From positions 157,293 to 221,292 of the IMG/VR virus record IMGVR_UViG_3300040801_004034: a stretch of DNA of 64,000 nucleotides; one strand, given 5' to 3'. Below are positions 1 to 8,292 of this stretch, piece after piece. Origin of the DNA: a virus. The notes under the pieces are model-generated. The model saw only the letters and a program-made list of their open reading frames with translations. It ran no database searches and was not told the origin of the DNA. The position numbers and the translations under genes were made by a program. Each line of letters begins with the position of its first letter. The first letter of the stretch is position 1.

Positions 1-11
1 AATCAATTTAT

Positions 12-227
12 ATGAATGAAAATGTCGGTAGTGCACTATGGGCAATGATCGGTCAAAGAGAAGAACCTGGTGGTCATGTTGTACACACATATGTATCATT
101 TGCAACACAAAATGGTGATATACTAGATGAAAATACAATTACACAAGCACGTTTAGTTGTGAGCAGAATCAAAGCAAATGCAGCAGAGTATAGACGCGTT
201 CATGGTTACTCACCATATTCAGATTAA
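12..227 (+). CDS. Hypothetical protein (5' end may lie outside window)
   Basis: A 71-residue protein of unknown function. The frame stays open through the 11 bases upstream, and no late promoter is visible there, so the true start may lie to the left. It heads a rightward run of four genes (12-1098) that converges on the portal gene. The following three genes have late-type promoters, so this one is probably also expressed late. Confidence 0.6.
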   Translation: MNENVGSALWAMIGQREEPGGHVVHTYVSFATQNGDILDENTITQARLVVSRIKANAAEYRRVHGYSPYSD

Positions 228-228
228 A

Positions 229-238
229 CATAAATAAT
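229..238 (+). promoter_or_regulatory. Late-type promoter (ATAAATAAT)
   Basis: T4-late-like -10 element ending 2 nt before the ATG at 241. It overlaps the TAA of the preceding gene closely, so transcription would begin at about the start codon. Confidence 0.6.
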
Positions 239-240
239 GT

Positions 241-729
241 ATGCCCTGGATATCGTCAGAAATTCATTATGAACGAGTAAATATCAAGAAGAAAACGATC
301 TTTGGTTGGAGACGTAAATTAGGATATCGTTTAACAAAAGATCTCAGATATAAAGCTGGTGATGGTGTTTTTTATGTTTTAAAACGTGGTTATATTTGGG
401 ACGGCCCATCATACCCAAATTGGCTTAGTTGGATTATAGGTGATAAAACAACGGATGGTGCATTAGCTGCATCAGCATTCCATGACATTCATAATAAGAT
501 ACCAGCTCGTTATGTTACATATAACAGTGATAAATCACAAAAAATGTATTATGTAACAATGTCTATTAAAGATGGTGCTGCATTTTATGATAAACTGCTT
601 GATGAATGGCCGGATAGTAACCAAACAGTGAAAGGATGGCAATCCAACACACAACGATTTGGTTTAATAGTTTTTCAGCCAATATATCGTCTGTTGAATG
701 ATAATGAAGATTGGCTACTGGATGAATAA
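241..729 (+). CDS. DUF1353-family phage protein
   Basis: 162 residues. The central part carries the DUF1353 signature: an aromatic/GYIWDGPS segment at about residues 52-60, a hydrophobic helix, then an AASAFHD motif at about residues 80-86 with His and Asp positioned as in the family. DUF1353 proteins are common in phage structural regions and their role is unknown. It starts 2 nt behind a late-type promoter (229-238), consistent with a virion or assembly role. Confidence 0.7.
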   Translation: MPWISSEIHYERVNIKKKTIFGWRRKLGYRLTKDLRYKAGDGVFYVLKRGYIWDGPSYPNWLSWIIGDKTTDGALAASAFHDIHNKIPARYVTYNSDKSQKMYYVTMSIKDGAAFYDKLLDEWPDSNQTVKGWQSNTQRFGLIVFQPIYRLLNDNEDWLLDE

Positions 730-737
730 ATAATTAT

Positions 738-935
738 ATGAGCATGTTAAGAAAAATAAAACGTTTTTTCAATCTTCCGATCGTTGAATGGGTTGAAAAC
801 ACACAAAAAAATACAAGTAATGAAGCTGATGAATATCTTTATATTTTTTCACCAACTGAAGGTGACCTTATGTTAACAATCGGAGATGTTAAAGCAGCTA
901 AAAAGCTCGCAAGTAAAAATAACGAGGATAAATAA
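738..935 (+). CDS. Hypothetical late protein
   Basis: 65 residues with a basic N-terminus (KKIKRFF-like) and a Lys/Asn/Asp-rich tail. No family recognised. A late-type ATAAATAAT at 725-734 overlaps the stop of the DUF1353 gene and ends 3 nt before this ATG. Confidence 0.65.
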   Translation: MSMLRKIKRFFNLPIVEWVENTQKNTSNEADEYLYIFSPTEGDLMLTIGDVKAAKKLASKNNEDK

Positions 936-939
936 TATT

Positions 940-1098
940 ATGCCATTACATACAACACTAGTACCACCTGCATCAGGTGGAAGCATGACAACGGGTTATC
1001 TAGAAGATTTCATGAACACCACGGTAACTGCAGCTTCAGGGACTTTGATTCAAGTACTTGACGCAAGTGGTCGTCTTCTTCTTGTATGGTCTGATTAA
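940..1098 (+). CDS. Small hypothetical late protein
   Basis: 52 residues, Thr/Ser/Gly-rich and with no basic regions. It starts at the ATG 3 nt after the late-type motif at 927-936, which overlaps the upstream stop codon. An alternative upstream start at 886 in another reading would bypass the promoter and is less likely. The gene ends 4 nt from the convergent portal stop, and no terminator hairpin is visible between them. Confidence 0.6.
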   Translation: MPLHTTLVPPASGGSMTTGYLEDFMNTTVTAASGTLIQVLDASGRLLLVWSD

Positions 1099-1102
1099 AC
1101 CT

Positions 1103-2866
1103 TTAAGCTACTGGCTCTTCTGGCACCGGTTCACCAACCGGTGTCTCCGGCTCTACTGGTATATCTTCAGTACCCCCTGCATCAGCTGGAGCTCCTCCGA
1201 AGTCAGGGATTCCGCCACCTCCTCCGCCGAGGTCCGCTCCGCCGAGATCACCTTCTGCTCCTTCAACACCTTGCTCCATATTTTCTCTCCAGTCAGGACC
1301 ACCTGCAGTAATTTGTGCAATTTCCCAATCAGTTTCAGCATCTTTACGACGTGCATGTCTATTAGCTTTAATACGGTCATCATCCCAACCAAGATAAAGC
1401 TTTTGTGCAAATGTTGGTGATATACTTTCATTACCAGCAATAGCATTAAAGTTGTCCATTCGTAGAGACAATTTCTGACTTTCACGCATTTCGTAAAAGT
1501 TAGTCGGTACATTCATTGTAATATCAATGTTATGCGCTTTGATATCAAATTTCTTATCTAGCTTTTTAAGCTTAAGATGAGCAATAAATCCGTTTTTAAG
1601 ACCGTTAGCAAACTGCTGCTGTAATCTGATAATAAAATTAGCAAATCTAAGTTCTTGTCTTAAGATTTCATTACCATCAGAAAAACCTTGTTCTGGGTTT
1701 ATACGAGTACCTGGCACTTTAAGTGCTTTGTAAAGCTTTTCGACGAAGTAAAGCAAGTCTGTAAGCTCACCGAGGTTTTGACCACCTTCAAGTTGTGTAA
1801 CGGATGTACCTTCACTACCAGTACGCTTTGCGAACCAGAAACTATCTAGCATACTTTGAGGATTGAATTTTTGTACTTGACCTTCTTGATTCGTGTCAAA
1901 CGTCTTTTTGCTCCAATACTGCTGAATTAATTTACGGAGATAAGCTTCTGCTTTTGGTGGCGGAAGGTTACCGGTATCAACATTGAATACTAGACGTTCT
2001 GGTGCACGAACTAGACGATAGATTACAATAGAATCTTCAATAAGAGACAGCTGTCTATATGCACGTCTACCGTTTTCAATATGCGGCATTCTAAACGTCT
2101 TATCGTGATTCCAAACACCAGAGTGTACATATGTAATTTGATTTTCTTCCATCGGAATCAAATCGTATCCGACAACCTTTTCAGGCTTCTGTGGATCAAA
2201 GATTGGTTTACGTAAAATATACCCTTTGATCATCATGTTTTGAATATTATCAAAAATAGGATCAATCAACTCACATGGTAATGTTACAGCACCTAAAATA
2301 CCTTCATCTATATGATTGTTATGAATGATGTGTTCAAAATAAACTTCCCCTTCAATTAACAACTGTCTGAAATACTCGAACCCTTTCTTCTCTAACTCGA
2401 AATGATCTACATATTTTTGAAATTCTTCTTTAAGTAAAGTTTCATATTCTGAATCGATTTCAGTATTTTTAATTTTAAGATAAGCTACACGACCTTCATC
2501 ATCAAGGTTAACACACTCATCGCAAATTTCATCTAGTGCTGTTGCAACTTCAGCAAAGGCAGCCATAACTCTATACTCAGATAATCTACCACCTTTATTC
2601 TCATCGATATTAGAATAAACAAGCTGCGCATAATCACCATCTCTTGAAATAGCTGCTGCTCCTTGTTCATTATACCCGTTGTTATAAAATATACTATTCT
2701 TAGCTAGTGCTTCATTGCGATCCATGCCCAATTGCTGGAAAGCTGGGTATTTTGGATTCAGGTTGCCGAACACATTATCAAAGTCTACCGGTTGATATGG
2801 TAGTTTGTTTGTTAAATTCTTGAATAGGTCAGATTTAAAGAATCCTTTTTTATCGTCTTGAGCCAT
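1103..2866 (-). CDS. 20: Portal protein, T4 gp20 family
   Basis: 587-residue portal vertex protein: twelve copies form the ring through which DNA is packaged and to which the tail attaches. The central region (about residues 80-500) matches the T4 gp20/cyanophage portal pattern, including the GxVYFEHII stretch, the YVHSGVWN segment, the APERLVF-DTGNLPPxKAE segment, and the KVPGTRI with DGNEILRQELRF region. The C-terminal 60 residues are Gly/Asp/Pro-rich and look disordered. A late-type promoter (ATTAAATAAT, 2871-2880) ends 4 nt before the ATG. The neighbouring gp15-like gene confirms a myovirus virion module. Confidence 0.95.
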   Translation of the reverse strand: MAQDDKKGFFKSDLFKNLTNKLPYQPVDFDNVFGNLNPKYPAFQQLGMDRNEALAKNSIFYNNGYNEQGAAAISRDGDYAQLVYSNIDENKGGRLSEYRVMAAFAEVATALDEICDECVNLDDEGRVAYLKIKNTEIDSEYETLLKEEFQKYVDHFELEKKGFEYFRQLLIEGEVYFEHIIHNNHIDEGILGAVTLPCELIDPIFDNIQNMMIKGYILRKPIFDPQKPEKVVGYDLIPMEENQITYVHSGVWNHDKTFRMPHIENGRRAYRQLSLIEDSIVIYRLVRAPERLVFNVDTGNLPPPKAEAYLRKLIQQYWSKKTFDTNQEGQVQKFNPQSMLDSFWFAKRTGSEGTSVTQLEGGQNLGELTDLLYFVEKLYKALKVPGTRINPEQGFSDGNEILRQELRFANFIIRLQQQFANGLKNGFIAHLKLKKLDKKFDIKAHNIDITMNVPTNFYEMRESQKLSLRMDNFNAIAGNESISPTFAQKLYLGWDDDRIKANRHARRKDAETDWEIAQITAGGPDWRENMEQGVEGAEGDLGGADLGGGGGGIPDFGGAPADAGGTEDIPVEPETPVGEPVPEEPVA

Positions 2867-2870
2867 TGTA

Positions 2871-2880
2871 ATTATTTAAT
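2871..2880 (-). promoter_or_regulatory. Late-type promoter of portal gene
   Basis: ATTAAATAAT on the minus strand, 4 nt before the portal ATG. It matches the T4 late -10 element and leaves no room for a ribosome-binding site. Confidence 0.65.
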
Positions 2881-2908
2881 TGTAACCACTGTTTTAATCA
2901 ATACTATG

Positions 2909-4084
2909 TTATAGATCGTATGATATATAGTTACCAGAGAGGTCAGTTATAACCTGATCGAGATAAGTCACAATACCGATACCACTGTCTAACATCATAA
3001 TATTCGTATCACCAGCACTGAAAGATTGTGTATTTAGCGTGTAACTACTATCTGTGTATCCAGCATCATTAATTGTAACAAACACCACATCAAATGACGA
3101 TGCTGCACTTAATGATGGCAAGTCAAACATCAAAATATTATCATTTAAAACTGTCGGTATAATCTCTTGACCTGAAACCGGTGCTTGTTGAGATGTGAAT
3201 CCTGATACCGTTTTAACACTAGAGTACACATCCGGGTTATTCGATGATAATAATACAGTTTCAACATGATTGAAACCATACCCTTCAAGAGTTATATTAC
3301 CTGTTGTACCGTATGCTAATGGTAATCTAGTGAAAAGCTGTCGTTGACCGTAGTATATGCTTGTTATTTCAGGTGCACCGCTCAATACACGACGACTAAT
3401 ATCACCAGTATCAAGATCAGCTGATGTAATTAGATTAACATCGTAAAAGTTTTGTCTTATATTATGAATTTCACCTACTGGATCAGCTGTATCTTTAAAC
3501 AACCATCCTTTAAGAGTGAAGTTCGTTTCAGAAACAACTCTATCCTTTTTTGATGAATCTCTATTTAGTTCATGCGTCGTTGATATATCACCGCTCCACA
3601 ACACCGTTGTTCGAATTTCCTGTATGTTTGGAAGTTTAAATTGTATTGGCACCGGCCAACTTATAATAACATACGGGTCACAAAAAGGTATGAAATTCGA
3701 TATAATCTGATCCATATCAGTATCATAACGCGACATAATTGCCATCGATATCTCAATATTTACCGGTACAGGGGCTTTAATATGTGAATGACTTGCTGCT
3801 TCAGTTAAATCACTAAAGTACCCGCCGTCGATCTTATTACGTTGTCTGACGCTATCACGTTTTAACCCAGTCATATTAACACTCACAACCGGTAATGTAA
3901 GTGTTTTATTCTCATTAACAATGTCGTGCATCACACGTTCTTTCGGTGCATACACGTATCTTACACTGATTCGATCTTGTTCAGAACGATTTTTGTTATA
4001 GCGACCAATAACTATATCATCGAACGCAGCACAAAACTGCGTGATAATATCTGAAATTTCAAAATAGAATGGACGGGACTTCAC
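2909..4084 (-). CDS. 15: Tail sheath stabiliser, gp15-like, with C-terminal IPT/TIG-like domain
   Basis: 391 residues. Residues 1-170 follow the cyanophage/T4 gp15 pattern: an early FxIVIGRY-type strand, RISVRYVYAPKER, a TLPVVSVNMTGLKRD stretch, and VPVNIEISMAIMSRYDTDMDQI followed by a FIPFCDP turn. Gp15 caps the tail and stabilises the contracted sheath. The C-terminal half adds an IPT/TIG-like Ig fold (about residues 245-310, PEITSI then ITLEGYGF), which T4 gp15 lacks. The start is GTG, 3 nt behind a late-type ATTAAATAAT at 4088-4097; that motif contains the stop codon of the next gene upstream. Confidence 0.75.
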   Translation of the reverse strand: MKSRPFYFEISDIITQFCAAFDDIVIGRYNKNRSEQDRISVRYVYAPKERVMHDIVNENKTLTLPVVSVNMTGLKRDSVRQRNKIDGGYFSDLTEAASHSHIKAPVPVNIEISMAIMSRYDTDMDQIISNFIPFCDPYVIISWPVPIQFKLPNIQEIRTTVLWSGDISTTHELNRDSSKKDRVVSETNFTLKGWLFKDTADPVGEIHNIRQNFYDVNLITSADLDTGDISRRVLSGAPEITSIYYGQRQLFTRLPLAYGTTGNITLEGYGFNHVETVLLSSNNPDVYSSVKTVSGFTSQQAPVSGQEIIPTVLNDNILMFDLPSLSAASSFDVVFVTINDAGYTDSSYTLNTQSFSAGDTNIMMLDSGIGIVTYLDQVITDLSGNYISYDL

Positions 4085-4087
4085 ACA

Positions 4088-4097
4088 ATTATTTAAT
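4088..4097 (-). promoter_or_regulatory. Late-type promoter of gp15-like gene
   Basis: ATTAAATAAT on the minus strand, 3 nt before the GTG start. The TAA stop of the phosphoribosyltransferase gene lies inside it. Confidence 0.6.
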
Positions 4098-4557
4098 CAA
4101 CTTCCCACGGGAAGTGAATCCAACTAGTGCCTGCATTTCCGCAGTGATATGTTTTAATATCAAATGTTGTATCATCACGTCTTAACAATGAGCAATATGT
4201 TACATTTATTTGAGGGTAAAATGTGGATAAAAATACAGAAACTTTTCTGAATGTTTCTCCGGAATCATTAATATCATCCACAACAATAACATTTTTAAAC
4301 ATGTCTAATTGCGGTGTCTGTTTAATACACCCAGCACCATCTCTCAAGCTAACTGAGAAATTAACGAGTTCATTACAACCGAACTTGTATGCTAACATAG
4401 TGGCAGGAATTAAGCCGCCTCTACCTATTCCGATAACACAGTCAGTTTCAATCTCGTCAACTTTAAGTTGATTATGTAAATCAGTGATGTAATGATCTAC
4501 ATATTCCCATGGTAAAGAAAACTTATCATGCGGTTTTTCAGTTTTAAATAAATGCAT
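4093..4557 (-). CDS. Phosphoribosyltransferase (xanthine/hypoxanthine type)
   Basis: 154 residues. A type I phosphoribosyltransferase fold is shown by a VIGIGRGGLIPA strand-loop at about residues 42-53 and the PRPP-binding VIVVDDINDSGET motif at about 91-103. Such enzymes attach ribose-5-phosphate from PRPP to a purine base, as in salvage by Gpt. It sits between virion genes, so a late role is possible. No base-specificity loop could be assigned. A second, very different PRPP-motif protein is at 8293-9606. Confidence 0.8.
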   Translation of the reverse strand: MHLFKTEKPHDKFSLPWEYVDHYITDLHNQLKVDEIETDCVIGIGRGGLIPATMLAYKFGCNELVNFSVSLRDGAGCIKQTPQLDMFKNVIVVDDINDSGETFRKVSVFLSTFYPQINVTYCSLLRRDDTTFDIKTYHCGNAGTSWIHFPWEVD

Positions 4558-4584
4558 ACTCTAAATTATGGAGTAAAGATACAC

Positions 4585-4959
4585 TTAATCCATGTATGCA
4601 TCATATGTATTTTTAAAGTGTTTTAATAAAGACAGCTTATCATCAACTGCATAAACACCATTATCAAGCATACGCTTAATATCTTCAACACATCTTCGCA
4701 TCAAATTTTCCAACTGTTCTAATCTCATTGAACCGTACCCTGGTACAAGAATTTCACTACTGTCGGAAATTTCTGATTCCTGCTCTACACCTGTACTTGC
4801 ACTGTATGGTGATCCTTCCACTTTACCTTTACCTTGGAGACCAGGAAAAGCACTGGATGGTCCTTGACTATGAGGTGCATATTGACTATTTTGTCTTGTT
4901 TGATTGTATGCACCAGGATAATTTTCCATGATTAATTCGTTATCGCTCTTTTCGATCAT
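4585..4959 (-). CDS. Hypothetical protein, low-complexity N-terminal half
   Basis: 124 residues. The first 70 are Gln/Ser/Pro/Gly-rich and probably disordered; the C-terminal 45 are predicted helical (RLEQLENLMRRC onward). Position beside the gp15 gene suggests a virion accessory protein, but no family was recognised. The ATG lies 9 nt past the upstream gene's stop. Confidence 0.6.
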   Translation of the reverse strand: MIEKSDNELIMENYPGAYNQTRQNSQYAPHSQGPSSAFPGLQGKGKVEGSPYSASTGVEQESEISDSSEILVPGYGSMRLEQLENLMRRCVEDIKRMLDNGVYAVDDKLSLLKHFKNTYDAYMD

Positions 4960-4970
4960 ATCATTACTTA

Positions 4971-5420
4971 TTAGAAAAAGTCATCTAATCTTGATGCAAT
5001 TTTTTCCCATTCTTTACATTCATGTTCATATTTGTTATTTGCATATTTATCATGATCAATATCATCATTAGAGTCCGGAACGTAATCGACTACATCTCTT
5101 ACAGGTGCTCTATCAATGTTGCATTGTATCCAGTGTTTAAATTCATGTACAATAGTCTGTATAACGAACTGTCGCTTTGTACGGAACACTCGAGCACCAT
5201 AAAATTCGTCCCCAATCTGAATCTCGTTTGTACCCCATATATACCCAGAAACTGGTCCTGGTACGACAGAAATACTCAACGTATAAAACCAAATTTTAGT
5301 TGTTCTCTTATGATGATTAGCAAGAAATGATAGACAATTTTCTAAACGATGCTTCTTAATTCCGTATTCCTTTAGAAGTTTTCTAAACTTTGCATCATAT
5401 TCTATCGAAATAACTATCAC
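4971..5420 (-). CDS. Putative zinc metallopeptidase (HEFKH motif)
   Basis: 149 residues. A HExxH motif (IVHEFKHW) at about residues 91-98 is the zinc and catalytic site of gluzincin/SprT-like proteases. A later HECKEW segment could supply the third ligand. The N-terminal half resembles a small beta sheet preceding the active-site helix. Its substrate is unknown; prohead maturation or host processing are possible. It overlaps the upstream gene by 4 nt. Confidence 0.6.
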   Translation of the reverse strand: MIVISIEYDAKFRKLLKEYGIKKHRLENCLSFLANHHKRTTKIWFYTLSISVVPGPVSGYIWGTNEIQIGDEFYGARVFRTKRQFVIQTIVHEFKHWIQCNIDRAPVRDVVDYVPDSNDDIDHDKYANNKYEHECKEWEKIASRLDDFF

Positions 5421-5815
5421 AGACTTTCAGTTCTATTTTCTTTTAAAACATCGATAAGTGTTCTGAATGATTTTCTTCCTGCTTCTTCAGCAGCTTCTTT
5501 ACTTTCAAACCCGAAATTGTACTTATCAGGGGGATATTGTTCTTTCTCAGATTCTGTTTCGTCTTTTACTGTATCGACTTTAAGGTATTTGAATGCCCAT
5601 TGAGCACCTGCTATAAATGCCTTGTGAGCTTCCGTGGTAAACATGTCACCATCTTCAACCTTATCCATGCCGTTTTCTTCGCTATACTCATCTATGCCAT
5701 AGCACATAGCGGTCCAATCATCAATAAAAAGATCTCCTTTTTTATAACACTCCTTACGACACTCTTCCCAGATTCGTATAAATCGTTCATCTGTAATTGG
5801 CTTCATATTTTCCAT
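5417..5815 (-). CDS. Hypothetical acidic protein
   Basis: 132 residues, Glu/Asp/Lys-rich, with helical segments and no recognised domain. The upstream sequence has TATAATAGAGTT immediately before the ATG, a -10 element without the GGAAC box. It overlaps the peptidase gene downstream by 4 nt (ATGA). Confidence 0.65.
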   Translation of the reverse strand: MENMKPITDERFIRIWEECRKECYKKGDLFIDDWTAMCYGIDEYSEENGMDKVEDGDMFTTEAHKAFIAGAQWAFKYLKVDTVKDETESEKEQYPPDKYNFGFESKEAAEEAGRKSFRTLIDVLKENRTESL

Positions 5816-5840
5816 AACTCTATTATAATATATTTTTATA

Positions 5841-6443
5841 TTATGTCCACATTTGCTTACGATTTCTGATAATCCAGCTCATGTAAAATTCTTCTTGTTT
5901 GTTTAGCTTTTCTTCAAGCTTATCATGGTGACTATAGCATTCTTCATATGAAAACTTAGATGGTTTCAATTTCTTTAATGATAGTTGATCGTCAATTTTA
6001 CATGGTTCATCTTCCCATTCAAGTGGTCCAGCTTTATTCGTTGCAGCTGTGAGTGCATCATCTATTTGTTTCTGTAATTTCGGTCGGCGAACCTTCACAA
6101 AATCATAACAATCTGTAAGTTCTTTTGCAAACTTCTTATGATCATCACAATCATCATATGCGACCCGTTCAAAACATTCTTCACCTTCTACGAAATGAAT
6201 AACACAACCGAATAAAAATTCCTCGATAAGATAATCTTTATCATGCCATTCATATTTCGGAATGTATGTTCGTACCCAACGTTGTGGTGACTTGAAGAAC
6301 TGCTTAATGTAATCAAGCCAGTTCATTCGATATCGGGGTAGAATGAATCCCCACACATCATCAACGAAGAAGTCGTAAACATCATATACGAATTTCGGAA
6401 GATTATACATCCTCCATTCCATTTTGAATTTAAAATCGTTCAT
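5841..6443 (-). CDS. Hypothetical phage protein
   Basis: 200 residues, rich in Trp, Tyr and Phe in the first 80 (repeated aromatic-Asp patterns, SPQRWVRTYIP segment) and in charged helices later. It looks like a cytoplasmic early protein of a family found in large phages, but I cannot name it. Its ATG shares a base with the stop of the upstream gene. Confidence 0.7.
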   Translation of the reverse strand: MNDFKFKMEWRMYNLPKFVYDVYDFFVDDVWGFILPRYRMNWLDYIKQFFKSPQRWVRTYIPKYEWHDKDYLIEEFLFGCVIHFVEGEECFERVAYDDCDDHKKFAKELTDCYDFVKVRRPKLQKQIDDALTAATNKAGPLEWEDEPCKIDDQLSLKKLKPSKFSYEECYSHHDKLEEKLNKQEEFYMSWIIRNRKQMWT

Positions 6444-6706
6444 TATGTTATTGGTTCAATTTCAAAACATTCGAGCCTTTGAAACAATTCGTTTTGTGAT
6501 ACAACCGTGATACCTTTTCCAGACAAGCTGAAAACATAAACATATAATGCGTGTATACCTCTGCTTCCAACAGTACGTTTGAATTCACATGTAAAGTAGA
6601 TACAATCACCTTCTTTAATATCACAAAAACCATAAGCTGTTGTTTTCTTTTTGATTGCAGTTACCCTATACTGGCCTGATTGAAATGGTATTGTTAATTC
6701 TTCCAT
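6443..6706 (-). CDS. Hypothetical protein
   Basis: 87 residues, mostly beta in appearance, no family recognised. The chosen ATG (MEELTIPF) follows a TTTTATAT -10-like stretch; a longer form from 6724 is possible. First gene of the leftward run 6706 to 4093. Confidence 0.6.
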   Translation of the reverse strand: MEELTIPFQSGQYRVTAIKKKTTAYGFCDIKEGDCIYFTCEFKRTVGSRGIHALYVYVFSLSGKGITVVSQNELFQRLECFEIEPIT

Positions 6707-6930
6707 ATAAAAGGTGAGGTTCAAGAACCGAAGTTCAACGAAAAGTTTCGCTGCTAAGTTTTTTGTTTTACGATTTTCGTTTTACAGTTTACAGAAGCTA
6801 AATTTTGTATTTTAGATGTCGATATCTGTATATATACGAAGTCCGATTGGACCAGTTCATCAAGTCTCCGAAGAGAGTATGATAAGTGCTACTTGCTTTT
6901 CATACCCGCCCGATTCTATCCCCTCATAAA
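6707..6930. other. Intergenic leader region, no gene seen
   Basis: About 220 nt without a credible open frame. It holds perfect short hairpins GGTTC-AA-GAACC (6718-6729) and CGAAA-AG-TTTCG (6739-6750), then a T6 run at 6759-6764 on the plus strand, and a GTATATATAC palindrome. It may be a promoter/terminator boundary between the 4-6.7 kb run and the genes from 6931. Confidence 0.4.
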
Positions 6931-7374
6931 CTAAATTGATGTTGTTGCGTTGAAATCATCGACCTCGTCTTGAAGATCATTGATCTCTTCTTTGATCACT
7001 TGCAATCTTGCGTCAACATCATCTTGGGTAACAAAAGCTTCAAACACATCATATTCTTCAGGTGCATCGCGCGTGAATCGAGATTTACTAAACTTACCTT
7101 CTTTTGTGTCGAGGCATTCGAAAAAGCCTAGCTGTCCTTTGAGTTCAGCCATTCTGATCAGCTTAACTGCAATTGGTGCAGTTGCAACTTGAATTGCAGC
7201 CTTGAGACTAATCAGTTGAGCAAGTTTATCATCAAGTTGAACGAACGACTCACTAACTTTAGTATGATTAAACTTATCTTCAAGCTGTGAATTCTCACGG
7301 TTAATGATAGATTTAACTGTGTTGATCTCACCTACAAGGCGATTTTTAACTTTTAATGCTTTGCTTAATTTCAT
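6931..7374 (-). CDS. Coiled-coil protein, DIP1984/septicolysin-like N-terminus
   Basis: 147 residues. The N-terminal KLSKALKVKNRLVGEI pattern with following helices recalls the DIP1984 family of unknown function, and the C-terminal 40 residues form an acidic coiled coil. GGAAC promoter at 7380-7396 ends 5 nt before the ATG. Confidence 0.6.
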   Translation of the reverse strand: MKLSKALKVKNRLVGEINTVKSIINRENSQLEDKFNHTKVSESFVQLDDKLAQLISLKAAIQVATAPIAVKLIRMAELKGQLGFFECLDTKEGKFSKSRFTRDAPEEYDVFEAFVTQDDVDARLQVIKEEINDLQDEVDDFNATTSI

Positions 7375-7379
7375 AGTTG

Positions 7380-7396
7380 TATTATATCGTTGTTCC
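7380..7396 (-). promoter_or_regulatory. GGAAC-N5-TATAATA promoter
   Basis: GGAAC, spacer AACGA, TATAATA. It ends 5 nt before the ATG at 7374 and starts right after the stop of the upstream gene. Confidence 0.75.
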
Positions 7397-7398
7397 TA

Positions 7399-7500
7399 TT
7401 ATTTTTTACCCTTTTCGTAAATTTCTTTCATTGTTCTTTTACATCCCACACAGTATGTTTTACACCTGCTTAGTTCACATTTTCGAATGCACTGTTTCAT
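7399..7500 (-). CDS. Small Cys-rich protein, DUF1289-like
   Basis: 33 residues with five or six cysteines. The CVGCKRTMKEI stretch matches the core of DUF1289 (CxGCxRTxxEI), a probable small metal-binding motif. The start overlaps the stop of the upstream gene (ATGA), which supports a real gene despite its size. Confidence 0.6.
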   Translation of the reverse strand: MKQCIRKCELSRCKTYCVGCKRTMKEIYEKGKK

Positions 7501-7793
7501 ACATGTCTATCCCAGAATATTCCACCTAACCATAGAAAGATGCATGAACGAGCTGTTTTTCTAATACGGAATTGATTTCTCGATACACGCTCGGTTGAAC
7601 TTGGCGGGAATTTATCGCGAGTTATTTCAAAATTATTCCAAAATATCAGCGGAAGAATTTCCATCCCCGCTTCGATATTACCTTTACTGGTATAGAAATT
7701 AGCAACTGCAGTATTGCGGTTCTTCCAACCATAAAACTCGAACAATTCAATCTCGATAAATCTACCAGACTTCGTTGTAATATTCCACTTCAT
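7497..7793 (-). CDS. Hypothetical protein
   Basis: 98 residues, Trp/Phe-rich, with a hydrophobic C-terminal segment (IFLWLGGIFW) that could insert in a membrane. No family recognised. It follows the gene at 7794 directly and overlaps the DUF1289-like gene. Confidence 0.6.
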   Translation of the reverse strand: MKWNITTKSGRFIEIELFEFYGWKNRNTAVANFYTSKGNIEAGMEILPLIFWNNFEITRDKFPPSSTERVSRNQFRIRKTARSCIFLWLGGIFWDRHV

Positions 7794-8243
7794 TTACTCT
7801 GCTTCTTTTACCATAGCATCAAAGTCAATTGCATTAACAGCATTAACGATGATTACAGGTTCTTTCGTCTTTACACTGATATCTCGTTCAGTAAGAAGCT
7901 TTCTCTTTACGTCTCCCATAGCGTTAGCAATGGTCTCCACTGGAATCTTCATGCCTTTACGTGTGAGATTGTGTTCAGCTGCTGCTTCTTTAATGCGTTT
8001 CACAACATCAACATGCGGAACACTTTCAGGCGTCTGAACAATATACATTGGAATTTCAGCAATGTTTTCATCTTCACTCAATGCAACAATTACGAATTGC
8101 TTCGGCTCTTTTGGGAGAGGCGGCTCTTTTGCTGCTTCTTGTTCAGCTTCTGCTTTGCTGATAATTTCTGCTCGTGTCGGCAAGTCGAGTTGCGGATAAT
8201 CTGCTAGGACGCTTTCGAATATTTCTTTGTCTATTTTTTTCAT
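7794..8243 (-). CDS. Hypothetical protein
   Basis: 149 residues, Glu/Ala/Lys-rich N-terminal third, then an alpha/beta C-terminal region. No family recognised. The GGAAC promoter at 8255-8271 (TACAATC -10) is 11 nt from the ATG, longer than usual. It is divergent from the gene at 8293. Confidence 0.65.
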   Translation of the reverse strand: MKKIDKEIFESVLADYPQLDLPTRAEIISKAEAEQEAAKEPPLPKEPKQFVIVALSEDENIAEIPMYIVQTPESVPHVDVVKRIKEAAAEHNLTRKGMKIPVETIANAMGDVKRKLLTERDISVKTKEPVIIVNAVNAIDFDAMVKEAE

Positions 8244-8254
8244 AAATTCTAAAT

Positions 8255-8271
8255 GATTGTAACACTGTTCC
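8255..8271 (-). promoter_or_regulatory. GGAAC promoter, variant -10 TACAATC
   Basis: GGAAC, spacer AGTGT, TACAATC. Leader to the ATG at 8243 is 11 nt. A late-type plus-strand promoter (8278-8287) lies back to back with it. Confidence 0.6.
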
Positions 8272-8277
8272 TTCTTG

Positions 8278-8287
8278 AATAAATAAT
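8278..8287 (+). promoter_or_regulatory. Late-type promoter (AATAAATAAT)
   Basis: Ends 5 nt before the ATG at 8293. It gives this isolated plus-strand gene a late expression signal inside an otherwise leftward region. Confidence 0.6.
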
Positions 8288-8292
8288 AAAAT

